This document shows positions 46,295-55,078 of a stretch of DNA of 64,000 nt, one piece after another (the first letter of the stretch is position 1; each line of letters begins with the position of its first letter). Where the stretch lies: IMG/VR virus record IMGVR_UViG_3300027759_003827, positions 1 through 64,000 of that record; one strand, 5' to 3'. The notes beneath the pieces were generated by a model that worked only from the letters and a program-made list of their open reading frames with translations, was not told the origin of the DNA and made no database searches. A program made the translations under genes and the position numbers. This stretch comes from a virus.

Positions 46295-46777
46295 TTAAAA
46301 TAATTTAGACATAACCGATACGCATGCTTTTTTTACTGCGTTTCTTTGTACGGTCGAGTTAAACTGACCTCCTTCATTTATTAATAACGTGGATGTACTT
46401 ATTTCTGAGGATCTATCTTCTGTAGTTATAGTCTTTAGTACTTTACCGAATCCGTCAGATAGAGTACCTCTCATCCTTATTACAACTTCACTTTTATCTT
46501 GGTGAAAAACAGAAAATCCTTGTTTTGTCTGTTCTACATCAAAGAAAAAAATCTCTACATCTACAACATAATCTGCATCAAACTTGTCTACAAGACTAAA
46601 CCCCTTATCTTGAAGAGCTTCTTGTAAGACGTTTTTAACGCCAAAAGCTAGGTTTTTATTTCCTGTAAGGGGACCTGCTTTAATATTATTTACTATTGTC
46701 CCAAGGGAGGCTTTAGTTTGAGCCTTTCCTGTAAGACTTAGTAAGAGCGTAACCATAATTAGGAGAAATACCCTCAT
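46295..46777 (-). CDS. Small secreted protein, CsgG-related in style
   Basis: 160 residues. Signal peptide (MRVFLLIMVTLLLSLTGKAQ). FGVKNVLQEALQDKGFSLVD then KFDADYVVDVEIFFFDVEQT is the core helix-strand pattern of CsgG-like and related outer-membrane assembly lipoproteins, but it lacks a lipobox. Class B box 13 bases upstream; directly precedes the 703-residue gene (3 bases). Confidence 0.6.
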   Translation of the reverse strand: MRVFLLIMVTLLLSLTGKAQTKASLGTIVNNIKAGPLTGNKNLAFGVKNVLQEALQDKGFSLVDKFDADYVVDVEIFFFDVEQTKQGFSVFHQDKSEVVIRMRGTLSDGFGKVLKTITTEDRSSEISTSTLLINEGGQFNSTVQRNAVKKACVSVMSKLF

Positions 46778-46789
46778 TTACGGTTTAAA

Positions 46790-46798
46790 TATAAATAG
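46790..46798 (-). promoter_or_regulatory. Class B box CTATTTATA
   Basis: CTATTTATA on the minus strand before the ATG at 46777, heading the unit of small secreted protein, 703-residue protein and lipoprotein. Confidence 0.5.
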
Positions 46799-46808
46799 GA
46801 TATATGTC

Positions 46809-47462
46809 TTACTTAAACCTAAATCCAGTCAACTTTTCAACAGCTTGAACTGTAACTTGATGTGTATACAAGCCTTTAGGCTTATCAGGAGTATTATCAA
46901 AGATAAAAGCTAGATATTGTTTATCTTTTACGGTATATATAACTTTCCAACATTGTTTTGGGACAGATACTCTTCCTATCTTTTTTGCAACACCTACTGA
47001 ACCAGCCCATACACGTACGCTATCTCGCTCTAAAGCGATAGTTCTTTCTAATACTTCTGAGGTTTTCCAGTCTCCTGCATTTAAGGAGTGATATTGAGGT
47101 GTCATATTACTCATATAAAAGCATTCTGTTTGAATATCAGCAGTTTGACATTGATTTTCAGCAGCTGGCATATTATGGCCTCTATCTAACCCGCTTCCTA
47201 CGTAATCGGTTTTAATATCAGTTTCCTGTATAAGTTGTGGATCAGGCTGAAATGCATCTTTGCGTGCTAACGGTGTTGGGCATCCTATTTTAGCTCTAGT
47301 AACATACCATTCAACTAATACTGGGTAGCGTTTAGACTTACTAAATACTGTAGTATAATTAGTGTGTTTGATACGAACTGTATCTTGAGCACTCAATGCA
47401 ACAGATACGAATAGACTTAGTAGTGCTATTAAAGCTAAAATTAAAATAAGTTTCTTTTTCAT
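46809..47462 (-). CDS. Secreted non-specific DNA/RNA endonuclease (NucA/EndoG type)
   Basis: 217 residues. Signal peptide MKKKLILILALIALLSLFVS. DRGHNMPAAEN (93-103) is the DRGH catalytic motif with the general-base His96; MSNMTPQYHSLNAGDW (117-132) supplies the metal-binding Asn. This is the beta-beta-alpha-metal nuclease family. Being exported, it would cut DNA in the periplasm or outside, perhaps against other phages' DNA or to feed nucleotides. Confidence 0.9.
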   Translation of the reverse strand: MKKKLILILALIALLSLFVSVALSAQDTVRIKHTNYTTVFSKSKRYPVLVEWYVTRAKIGCPTPLARKDAFQPDPQLIQETDIKTDYVGSGLDRGHNMPAAENQCQTADIQTECFYMSNMTPQYHSLNAGDWKTSEVLERTIALERDSVRVWAGSVGVAKKIGRVSVPKQCWKVIYTVKDKQYLAFIFDNTPDKPKGLYTHQVTVQAVEKLTGFRFK

Positions 47463-47465
47463 ATA

Positions 47466-47474
47466 TGTAAATAG
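47466..47474 (-). promoter_or_regulatory. Class B box (CTATTTACA)
   Basis: CTATTTACA, one base off, on the minus strand 3 bases before the nuclease ATG at 47462. Confidence 0.35.
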
Positions 47475-47798
47475 TTATAATGCAAAGCTTTCTCCACATC
47501 CGCAAGTACGGGATGCATTAGGATTTATAAATTGAAATCCTTTACCGTTTAGTCCACCGCTAAATTCTAACTCAGTTCCGTAGAGGTATAGTAGAGACTT
47601 CATATCTACAAGTATTTTTACCCCTTTATCTTCTGCAAGAGTATCAGTAGGCTGTTGCTCGGTATCAAATGAAAGATCATAAGATAAGCCGCTACACCCG
47701 CCGCCTTTTACTGCTACTCTAACAAACGGAGTAATACATCCGCTTTCTTCTATTAATGCACTTAGTTTTTGTGCTGCTGTTTCTGATACTGTAATCAT
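47475..47798 (-). CDS. iscA: Iron-sulfur carrier IscA/SufA (HesB family)
   Basis: 107 residues, normal length. Cys at 35 (GGGCSGLSY), 99 and 101 (RTCGCGESF), exactly the IscA positions. Receives or delivers Fe-S clusters. Its ATG overlaps IscU's stop by one base. Confidence 0.93.
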   Translation of the reverse strand: MITVSETAAQKLSALIEESGCITPFVRVAVKGGGCSGLSYDLSFDTEQQPTDTLAEDKGVKILVDMKSLLYLYGTELEFSGGLNGKGFQFINPNASRTCGCGESFAL

Positions 47799-48208
47799 TA
47801 TATGTGGCTTTCTTCAAATACTATTTCTTCTAAACCTTGCTTTTTTCTATAATCGTTTATTGCAGACTTGATAGCATCTTCTGCTAATACCGAACAGTGT
47901 ATTTTAACGGGAGGTAGGTTTAATTCCTCTACTAAATCCATATTATCAATTGTTATCGCTTGATCTAAGGTTTTTCCTTTCAGCCATTCTGTTGCAACCG
48001 AGGATGATGCAATTGCTGAACCGCATCCAAATGTTTTAAATTTAGCATCAATAATTATATCGTTTTCTACTTCGATCTGTAATCTCATTACGTCTCCGCA
48101 CTCTGGTGCTCCTACTAAACCTGTACCTACGTTAGATTTAGATTTATCTAAGGTTCCAACGTTTTTAGGATTAGAGTAGTGATCTAGTACTTTATCTGAA
48201 TATGCCAT
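47798..48208 (-). CDS. iscU: Fe-S cluster scaffold IscU
   Basis: 136 residues. C37 (GAPECGDVMRL) with D39, C62 (TFGCGSAIASSS) and H104-C105 (KIHCSVLAEDA) are the four scaffold ligands. With IscA it would help build clusters for QueE, the RecB-like nuclease and others. No cysteine desulfurase is in the window, so the host enzyme must be used. Confidence 0.95.
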   Translation of the reverse strand: MAYSDKVLDHYSNPKNVGTLDKSKSNVGTGLVGAPECGDVMRLQIEVENDIIIDAKFKTFGCGSAIASSSVATEWLKGKTLDQAITIDNMDLVEELNLPPVKIHCSVLAEDAIKSAINDYRKKQGLEEIVFEESHI

Positions 48209-48223
48209 ATTTGAGTTATTTTA

Positions 48224-48232
48224 AATAAATAG
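48224..48232 (-). promoter_or_regulatory. Class B-like box (CTATTTATT)
   Basis: CTATTTATT on the minus strand between the GroEL terminator and the IscU ATG at 48208. One base off consensus. Confidence 0.4.
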
Positions 48233-48258
48233 AGAAAGCTCTCCTTAATTGGAGAGCT
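48233..48258 (-). terminator. Intrinsic terminator after GroEL
   Basis: 8-bp stem AGCTCTCC/GGAGAGCT with AATTAA loop (48237-48258), followed on the minus strand by TTTCTCTATTT. It separates GroES-GroEL from IscU-IscA. Confidence 0.85.
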
Positions 48259-48280
48259 CTCTACTTCAAGGAAACCTTAA

Positions 48281-49918
48281 TTAATACATGCCCATGTTCG
48301 GGTCTTGTTCTTGCTTCTTCTTATCGTCTCTCTTTTCGAATATAACTGATTCTGTTGTTAGAATAGTTCCTGCTACAGATGCTGCATTCTCTAAAGCTGT
48401 ACGAGTTACCTTAGCTGGATCTAATAAACCTGCTGTAAATGCATCTACTATTTCTTGCTTCTTAGCATCATAAGTAAAGGAATCTGCCTCTGTTGCATTT
48501 TTTAAGATTGAATAGTAATCTTCAATACCGCAGTTACTTAGGATAGTCTTAAATGGTGCGTAACACGTTTTCTTTACAATATCAAAACCTAATAATTCAT
48601 CTGATGATGTTTCTCTAGGTAAGATTGGTAAATTGTTAACTGCTTTAATTAAAGCAATACCGCCACCAGGAACAACTCCTTCTGTTAATGCTGCTTTAGT
48701 AGCAAATAGAGCATCTTCTACTCTATCTTTTCTCTCTTTAATTTCAATATCAGAATTACCTCCTACTGAAATAATAGCTACACCGCCGACTAGTTTACCT
48801 AATCTTTCTTGTAATTTCTCTTTCTCGTAGAATGAAGTAGCTTTCTCAATTTGATCTTTAATCTCTTGAGCACGTGCTGTAATCTTCTCTACCTCTCCAT
48901 TACCATCTACGATAGTAGTTGTTTCTTTAGCTACGTTAACTGTTCTAGCTTTACCGAACATCTCTAAAAGTTGAACAGGAGTTAATTTATCTAACTTGTG
49001 TCCTTTGTCTTTAGAGATAACTGTACCGCCTGTTAAGATAGCTAAGTCCTCTAAAATTAAAGTTCTTCTTTCGCCAAAGTCTGGAGCTTTAACTGCTGCT
49101 ACTGAAACAATACCTCTCATCTTATTTACAATCAAAGTAGCTAATGCTTCATCTTCGATATCTTCTGCAACGATTAATAAAGGTTTATTATCTGAATTTA
49201 CTTTGCTTAATGCATTTAATAATTCAGCTGCTTTAGTAATACGTCCATCGTAAATTAAAATATAGGGTTCAGTTAGAGAAGCATTCATCGTAGTGTTATT
49301 AGTAACAAAATATGGAGATTTATAACCTCTATCAAATTGCATCCCTTCTACAATCTCTAAACTAGTTTCACCTGTTTTAGATTCTTCAATAGTAACGATA
49401 CCTTCTCTTCCTACCTTTTCAATAGCTGTAGAAATTAAGTTCCCTACTTCTACATCGCCGTTAGCTGAGATAGTAGCTACTTGTTGGATTTGATCTTGCG
49501 AACTTACATCCTTAGCAATCTTTTTAATTTGCTCTACTATTTGTGCTACATACTTATCGATACCTTTTTTTACCTCTACTGGATTAGAACCTTGGTTAAT
49601 TAACTTTAAACCTTCTTCTACCATAGTAGCTGCAAGTAAAGTAGATGTAGTAGTACCATCGCCTGCTTCGTTAGCAGACTTAATAGATACTTGCTTTACT
49701 AATTGTGCACCTAAATCTTCTACTTGGTCTTCTAACTCATGAAATGACTTAGCTACTGTAACGCCGTCTTTAGTTACTTTTACTTCTCCTGATTGATCTT
49801 TAATCAATACTGTTCTACCGCCTGGACCTAGTGTTGAGGATACGGAATGGTTTAATTGTCTAATACCTGCTAGTAATTTATTCTTTAGCTCAATTCCAAA
49901 AACTGTCTGTGTTGCCAT
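48281..49918 (-). CDS. groL: Chaperonin GroEL
   Basis: 545 residues. TLGPGGR (29-35), DGVTVAK (51-57), GDGTTT (86-91; ATP site) and [10 protein letters not shown] fit GroEL. The C-terminus is ...EQDPNMGMY, without the GGM-repeat tail of E. coli. Phage chaperonins fold capsid proteins or late proteins. Immediately after GroES (2 bases). Confidence 0.96.
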   Translation of the reverse strand: MATQTVFGIELKNKLLAGIRQLNHSVSSTLGPGGRTVLIKDQSGEVKVTKDGVTVAKSFHELEDQVEDLGAQLVKQVSIKSANEAGDGTTTSTLLAATMVEEGLKLINQGSNPVEVKKGIDKYVAQIVEQIKKIAKDVSSQDQIQQVATISANGDVEVGNLISTAIEKVGREGIVTIEESKTGETSLEIVEGMQFDRGYKSPYFVTNNTTMNASLTEPYILIYDGRITKAAELLNALSKVNSDNKPLLIVAEDIEDEALATLIVNKMRGIVSVAAVKAPDFGERRTLILEDLAILTGGTVISKDKGHKLDKLTPVQLLEMFGKARTVNVAKETTTIVDGNGEVEKITARAQEIKDQIEKATSFYEKEKLQERLGKLVGGVAIISVGGNSDIEIKERKDRVEDALFATKAALTEGVVPGGGIALIKAVNNLPILPRETSSDELLGFDIVKKTCYAPFKTILSNCGIEDYYSILKNATEADSFTYDAKKQEIVDAFTAGLLDPAKVTRTALENAASVAGTILTTESVIFEKRDDKKKQEQDPNMGMY

Positions 49919-49920
49919 AA

Positions 49921-50322
49921 TTATAATTCTTTTTGTTCGTTAAGGTCTGTTACAAAATAATGATCACCTGTGATGTCACCTTTTTTTAATTCTGCTTCCG
50001 TCTCTTTAAATACTTCCGCAATCGGATTTTCTGGTACAATTTTACTGTAAACGTCTTGCTCTTTTACGATAAAGTAATCTTCTCCCTCTACAGTTATTGA
50101 TACAGATCCCATTTTCGGAATCAATACCTTATCTCCAACTGTTAGAGCCGAGTCTACATACTTATCAGAGTTATAGTTATATACTCTTGAAGTAGCTATC
50201 ACTTCTCCTAATTCAGGTCTTTCTTTACCTAAGTCAGGTATAATGATATTACCTACTGTTTGTTCTTCTTCTTCGATTGGCTTAAGAACTAAATAGCCGT
50301 TAAGTGGATTTAATTTACTCAT
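49921..50322 (-). CDS. groS: Co-chaperonin GroES with C-terminal extension
   Basis: 133 residues. LNGYLVLKPIEEEEQTVGNI then IIPD, the mobile loop, GEVIATSRVYNY and GDKVLIPKMGS are GroES-like for about 95 residues. An added acidic tail of about 38 residues (AEVFKETEAELKKGDITGDH...) is absent from host GroES, perhaps to fit a phage-specific ring or substrate. Confidence 0.88.
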   Translation of the reverse strand: MSKLNPLNGYLVLKPIEEEEQTVGNIIIPDLGKERPELGEVIATSRVYNYNSDKYVDSALTVGDKVLIPKMGSVSITVEGEDYFIVKEQDVYSKIVPENPIAEVFKETEAELKKGDITGDHYFVTDLNEQKEL

Positions 50323-50337
50323 ATACTTTATTATTAT

Positions 50338-50532
50338 TTATTCTATTATAATTTCAAGATCAGGAATACTTCTCAGAAAAAAAAATTTATCTTCTTTTTT
50401 TAGTACAATATCTGCTTGCAGTCTCTCTTTCAAGTTCTCAACGATAGGATTATCGTCTACTCTTACAATTTCTACAATATAGTAGAGAGTATTATTAAAG
50501 GTAATAAATTCTTTTTTGATGAAAGGTATCAT
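50338..50532 (-). CDS. Unknown small protein
   Basis: 64 residues, beta-rich and hydrophobic (FITFNNTLYYIVEIVRVDDN; KEDKFFFLRSIPDLEIII). It precedes GroES by 15 bases and may be cotranscribed. Not recognised. Confidence 0.6.
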   Translation of the reverse strand: MIPFIKKEFITFNNTLYYIVEIVRVDDNPIVENLKERLQADIVLKKEDKFFFLRSIPDLEIIIE

Positions 50533-50555
50533 AACTGGTTACTTAGTAGGCCTAC
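50533..50555. repeat. Inverted repeat arm 1 beside Hsp20
   Basis: TACTTAGTAGGCC here (in TTACTTAGTAGGCCTAC) recurs inverted at 51044-51058. AGTAGGCCTACT itself is a perfect 12-bp palindrome followed by TTTTTATTT on the plus strand. The two arms flank the Hsp20 gene. Confidence 0.6.
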
Positions 50556-50558
50556 TTT

Positions 50559-50987
50559 TTATTTAGCTTTTAAAGCTTTAGGTGTGCTGATTTGTATTTG
50601 TTTTACAGCTTTACCTTCTGCAACTGGAATGCTTAAAATAAGCAGTCCTTTATCTAAAGATGCTTCTAACTTACCTAGATCAAATTTAGTTGAAATCTTC
50701 CATGTAATGTTAAAAGAGGATCTTTTAATACCTCTGTAAATAGGAATTTCTGCTGGTTCGTTAGGTTTTTCGTATGTAATACGTAATTGGTCTCCATCGA
50801 CAATGATACTGATATCTTCTTTGTCAAGGCCTACTGTGGCTACTTCAAATCGAATGCCGTCTGTTGTTTCGTAAATGTCTACTGGGTGTGTGACTTTCTG
50901 CGTAATTGCAGAGAAGTGTGATTGTGTGTCGAATAAATCTCGCCATAATAGGTCGAATGGATCTAGCTCAAATGGTCTAAATGTCAT
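50559..50987 (-). CDS. hsp20: Small heat-shock protein Hsp20
   Basis: 142 residues. HPVDIYETTDGIRFEVATVG then LDKEDISIIVDGDQLRITYE is the alpha-crystallin core start; GLLILSIPVA is the ...GxLxIxIP end, with the I-x-V like C-terminal tail missing. Phage Hsp20 genes are known in large phages and protect new proteins. Bounded by inverted repeats. Confidence 0.9.
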   Translation of the reverse strand: MTFRPFELDPFDLLWRDLFDTQSHFSAITQKVTHPVDIYETTDGIRFEVATVGLDKEDISIIVDGDQLRITYEKPNEPAEIPIYRGIKRSSFNITWKISTKFDLGKLEASLDKGLLILSIPVAEGKAVKQIQISTPKALKAK

Positions 50988-51043
50988 TTTGTTTAGTTTT
51001 GTGTTCCCTTACGGTGAACGGTTTTAAAATTGTCTATAACTTA

Positions 51044-51058
51044 AGGCCTACTAAGTAC
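51044..51058. repeat. Inverted repeat arm 2 beside Hsp20
   Basis: GGCCTACTAAGTA at 51044-51058 is the reverse complement of arm 1. The gene for Hsp20 lies between them. Confidence 0.55.
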
Positions 51059-51076
51059 CTTATTTCTCATAAATAT

Positions 51077-53386
51077 CTAGTGTCCGTCTTTAAAGTTATT
51101 TGCTACTTCAGGAATTGCAATTAATTCTACGCCATCTAGCTTAGTTGTATTTTCCATACAGTCTTGGACAATTTCGCAAGCTCTTTTTACGTCCTCTATT
51201 CTTACTTGGCAAATCAATTGATCATGTATCTGTGCAATTACCTGTCCTACTATATTTTCTTTACGGAATTTACGATTTATTTGTAACGCTGCACGGTTTA
51301 CTATGCTTGCTGCGTAACTCTGAATTTGATAGTTTAAAACGTTATTAAGAGCATTTTTATAATCTCTATACAATGTAGTAACTGCTTCTACTCCATAGCT
51401 TGCTTCTATACCTTTTCTAAACTTCCAGTCATCGAGAATTTTATCTCCGAAAGCTTCGTAGATCTCCTTTGCTTTAGGTAAATGTCTAATACGTCCTACC
51501 TTATTCTTAATATAGCCATACTCTTTTACAAACTTTCTAGAATTCTCTCTCCACTCTCTTAGTTGCGGGAACCCATTTAAGTAACCTTCTACAAGTCTCT
51601 CTCCTTCTTTTTTATCTATTTTTAGAGACATAGCTAATGCATATCCTGACATACCATAAGGTACACCTAAGGCATAGCCTTTTGCAGTTTGTCTTTTAAC
51701 TGGATCTACTTTCTTTAAGAAGTTAGGTGCTTGAGTATGTGCACTAACACCTTCAAGCTTTTCTGTCTTAATAGCAATGTGAGAGTAGAAATCTAAATCG
51801 TTGTTAAAAATCTCTTTTAGTCCTTGATCGCCTGCTACTGTAGCAAATACTCTAGGCTCTAAAGATGCATAGTCAGTATCAAGTAGCTTCGTTCCTTCGT
51901 CGCAAATAAAGAAAGCTCTTACTACGTTAGTATAGCCTGTAAGTAAGGCCTCTTCTTGACCCTCTTCTAAAGGCTTAGGTAATTGCTGTAAGTCAGAACC
52001 GTATCTACCCGATACAGTACCGTTTTGTTTAAAGTACGGATAGAACTTTTCATCTTCTGCTGCATCTAAGAAGCGATCAATATAAGCTGTCTTAATCTTA
52101 GTAAGCTTATTATATAAACGTAAATGTTTAGCCCATGAGTACTTATCGCTAATAGACTGAATCATATCTTCATCGAATTGAGGCTTACCTTTATCTGTAG
52201 TTGACAACGGCTTTTCACCTAGAACGTCAAATGCAATCTTACCTAGCTGATCTTTAGATTGAATATTAAAGAACTGTCCATCGTTATCTTCTTTCCATAG
52301 AGTCATACTAACCTTAGCAATCTGCTCTCTAGTTAAGTAACTTTCATCTCCCGTTATTAGAAAATCTTTAATAGTTGATTCTGGTAAGGATGTAATAGCT
52401 GATTTATTAATAGCAAACTTACCTGTTCTTTCTGATCTAGGTAATTCAATACCACTTTGCTCTAATAGCCTTTGTGCAAAGGTACCTTTATGTTTAGGAG
52501 GATAAGCAGTTCTTGCCTGTTCTAATATCCAGCTTCTTACTTGAGGCAGAGCTAATAACTCTTTAACAACTAAAGTAGATTGCTCTTCTAAATCTTTTGT
52601 AATATTATTTTGAGTCTCTTGAATAAGAGCTACGTTAAGTCTAATTCCATGCTCTTCCATTGGTATAGTAACCTCTCTATAAACAGGCATTACTTCTTCC
52701 TCAAAAAAGAAATACTCTAATCCTTCAGCTTGAAGAATACCTAGAAAATGATTAAAAATACGTAAGGTTAAATCTGTATCGGCTGCTGCATACTTAGCAA
52801 GTATAGCCATATCTGCTTTATAAATCTCAAAATTATCTTTCGATACAGCACCGCCGTTTGCCTTAATACTAGCTTTTAATTCTAATTGCTCTTCGTTAGC
52901 TTCAGACTCTACATCTAATCCAATCTCTTTCTGTACCATCTTAGCAATAGACTTTAATCCAAAAGGATTACCAAATCCAAATGCACCTTCCTCTCTTACT
53001 GTATGAACGAGCAGAGCAGTGTCGGCATATAAAGCAGGAAGTAAATCTATACCGTAGAAATTTTTTGTAAATCGAACGTCAAAAGAAGCATTATGCATTA
53101 CTAATTTTTTCTTTAGTAATTGACCTATAGCATACTTTGCTAATTTATCTGCATTTGTACCTCCTATCTCAAGCTCTACTAACTGCTCGTTCTTCCATTC
53201 ACGAATTGGCATGTAATAACCTTTACCAATCTCACCAGATACAGAAAAACCAATAATCGAGCCCTTACGGGGATTCAAACTATTGGTCTCTGTATCATAC
53301 GCAACAAGTTCACTGCTGTTAATATGATCTATTAATTCTTTTAAAGTCTCCTTACTGTTGACTGTTACATAACTTTTTTCTTGCAT
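51077..53386 (-). CDS. Family A DNA polymerase
   Basis: 769 residues. An N-terminal 3'-5' exonuclease has VAYDTETNSL (28-37), VMHNASFDVRF (about 96-106) and YAAADTDLT (about 196-204). The polymerase has motif A LLDTDYASLEPRVFA, motif B RQTAKGYALGVPYGM and motif C QIHDQLIC. No 5' nuclease domain, as in T7-type replicative enzymes. Main replicase of the phage. Confidence 0.95.
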   Translation of the reverse strand: MQEKSYVTVNSKETLKELIDHINSSELVAYDTETNSLNPRKGSIIGFSVSGEIGKGYYMPIREWKNEQLVELEIGGTNADKLAKYAIGQLLKKKLVMHNASFDVRFTKNFYGIDLLPALYADTALLVHTVREEGAFGFGNPFGLKSIAKMVQKEIGLDVESEANEEQLELKASIKANGGAVSKDNFEIYKADMAILAKYAAADTDLTLRIFNHFLGILQAEGLEYFFFEEEVMPVYREVTIPMEEHGIRLNVALIQETQNNITKDLEEQSTLVVKELLALPQVRSWILEQARTAYPPKHKGTFAQRLLEQSGIELPRSERTGKFAINKSAITSLPESTIKDFLITGDESYLTREQIAKVSMTLWKEDNDGQFFNIQSKDQLGKIAFDVLGEKPLSTTDKGKPQFDEDMIQSISDKYSWAKHLRLYNKLTKIKTAYIDRFLDAAEDEKFYPYFKQNGTVSGRYGSDLQQLPKPLEEGQEEALLTGYTNVVRAFFICDEGTKLLDTDYASLEPRVFATVAGDQGLKEIFNNDLDFYSHIAIKTEKLEGVSAHTQAPNFLKKVDPVKRQTAKGYALGVPYGMSGYALAMSLKIDKKEGERLVEGYLNGFPQLREWRENSRKFVKEYGYIKNKVGRIRHLPKAKEIYEAFGDKILDDWKFRKGIEASYGVEAVTTLYRDYKNALNNVLNYQIQSYAASIVNRAALQINRKFRKENIVGQVIAQIHDQLICQVRIEDVKRACEIVQDCMENTTKLDGVELIAIPEVANNFKDGH

Positions 53387-53389
53387 AAC

Positions 53390-54409
53390 TTATATTACTT
53401 CCTGGTTTTCTAAAAGGTCTTTTGCTTCCTGGTAAGTGATCATAAATTCTTTCTTTCTACCTCTAAACTCTTTAACAATATCTAGCTCTTGACAAAGTAC
53501 AGTAAAGGTCTTTAAGTCCTTCTGAGAAGCAGTTATCTTCTGTGTCTGTACTAGGGATTGAAACTTGTTAAAAGATAAGGTTTGATCACCTACTACCTTC
53601 TTACCGTTCTGATAATACAATTTAAGTAATTTTAAATTAAGCTCCAACTGTTTAAACTTAGGAGTCTGTAGTAGTTTTTTAGTCTCTTCATAGCTACCTA
53701 GAGTATAGAAGGCGTCAAAGCCAACTCCGATTAAAACAATTAACTCTAGGAAAATCGTTATAAAAAGGAATGCAGTTGAGTTTTCCATATTCTTATCCAT
53801 AGCGGTGTTCGCTTTGGTCTGTGTTTTCGTTTCAAGCTGTAAGATCTTAGCATCTTTTGCTTGCTGTAGGACATTAACGATTGAATCTTTATAGATCCTA
53901 TCAGCTTTTCTGCTTCCAGGTTGGCTACGGTAATAGGCAATTTCTTTATCATAATACTTTGCTATTGAATCTTGCTTTAGAGTTGTAGTAGAGTCTACTG
54001 CTGTAGCTATTATTTCTGAGTTATCAACAAGTCTATGTGCACCTTTAATAGACAAGTAGAAGCTACCTGCTATTAAGAAACAGCAAATCATACCAGCTAC
54101 AAATATTCCGCCTGTCATTTTCTTAACCTGTAATACGGTTGTAAAGAATTGCTCTAATGTAAACCTCTTTGTTAATTCATACCCTGTTAGGAATAGTCCG
54201 ACAAAGATAGTGAAGAACATATCTTGAAAAGGAAATAGAGCGGGTATAGAGTTTGTAACAGACTTAACAAAGAAGTACCCGAAGTAAATCAAAAAGATAT
54301 TACCTAAAAAAGAAAAGTAATACAAGATCTTATCAAGGGTCAAGTAATTTTGCTCTAATTTAAAGACCTCTAGCTTTAATTTAAGCTTGTTAAATTTATC
54401 TATTTTCAT
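53390..54409 (-). CDS. Membrane protein with four helices and coiled coil
   Basis: 339 residues. Hydrophobic segments at about 26-45, 60-80, 100-125 and 205-232, with a long coiled-coil region between the third and fourth (AVDSTTTLKQDSIAKYYDKE). Unassigned; it follows the polymerase by 3 bases and may tether replication to the membrane, by guess. Confidence 0.65.
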   Translation of the reverse strand: MKIDKFNKLKLKLEVFKLEQNYLTLDKILYYFSFLGNIFLIYFGYFFVKSVTNSIPALFPFQDMFFTIFVGLFLTGYELTKRFTLEQFFTTVLQVKKMTGGIFVAGMICCFLIAGSFYLSIKGAHRLVDNSEIIATAVDSTTTLKQDSIAKYYDKEIAYYRSQPGSRKADRIYKDSIVNVLQQAKDAKILQLETKTQTKANTAMDKNMENSTAFLFITIFLELIVLIGVGFDAFYTLGSYEETKKLLQTPKFKQLELNLKLLKLYYQNGKKVVGDQTLSFNKFQSLVQTQKITASQKDLKTFTVLCQELDIVKEFRGRKKEFMITYQEAKDLLENQEVI

Positions 54410-54410
54410 A

Positions 54411-54572
54411 TTATAATTCTTCTGCTATACCTAGCAACTCGGCTATTATAAGTAGGGCACCAGCTAAAGGTAACCTACCGAATATTAAAGCAAATCCTGC
54501 TCCAAATCTAAAGCCTGATTTAACTAAGCTAATGTAAAAATGCCAATTTGTATGTGATTCTTTTTGTTGCAT
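54411..54572 (-). CDS. Conserved 53-residue membrane-associated protein
   Basis: ATG at 54570-54572, TAA at 54411-54413. MQQKESHTNWHFYISLVKSG then FRFGAGFALIFGRLPLAG and LLIIAELLGIAEEL fits a short family found in phages and bacteria (H-x-YiSl-x-KSx-R...aG...AE-x-LGI-EEL). Function unknown. One-base overlap with the dCTP-deaminase-like gene. Confidence 0.68.
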   Translation of the reverse strand: MQQKESHTNWHFYISLVKSGFRFGAGFALIFGRLPLAGALLIIAELLGIAEEL

Positions 54573-55078
54573 TACCCTCTTTGTTTATCGTTTTGCCATT
54601 GTCCATCATATAATTCAGCAACCTCTTCACACTTATGGAAGTATATTTGAGCTACTCTAGCATCTTCTTCAATAAAGATAGTTTCATTTACTCTCATTAC
54701 ACAGCCCATAAATTCAGTTTCAAATCCTGGATCGAATACTGATGAGTGAATAATTGTACCGTTTCTTAATAGAGAGGATCTTTGTCTAATTAAGCCTACA
54801 TAGTCTGCAGGTAACTTGCATCCTTCCCAGAAAGTAATTTCATAGGTACCAGGATATAATAACCATCCCATATTACCGTCTAACTGTACTTTCTTAGTCT
54901 CAGTATAGACTGCTAAGTTAGTTTTATTCTTTAATACTACTCCAAATTTATCTTGAGGATTCTGTCTAATTTGTTTAACTGTCTGTAAAGATAAATCATA
55001 CCCTACTTGAGCTTTACCTTTAGACTGCTGTTCTAATTTAAGTAGACCTTTCTCTACTATTTGATCTGCATTCAGCAT
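54572..55078 (-). CDS. dCTP deaminase/dUTPase-superfamily protein
   Basis: 168 residues. RQRSSLLRNGTIIHSSVFDP then GFETEFMG gives the Arg-Ser-Ser and DPGF motifs of dCTP deaminase/dUTPase. The end ARVAQIYFHKCEEVAELYDG then QWQNDKQ fits the C-terminal P-loop-like part of dCTP deaminase, which yields dUMP/dUTP. Nucleotide supply. Confidence 0.85.
   Translation of the reverse strand: MLNADQIVEKGLLKLEQQSKGKAQVGYDLSLQTVKQIRQNPQDKFGVVLKNKTNLAVYTETKKVQLDGNMGWLLYPGTYEITFWEGCKLPADYVGLIRQRSSLLRNGTIIHSSVFDPGFETEFMGCVMRVNETIFIEEDARVAQIYFHKCEEVAELYDGQWQNDKQRG

Noticed and set aside
48288-49253. Plus-strand ORFs within GroEL
   Set aside because: Shadow frames in a strongly conserved gene, no leaders.
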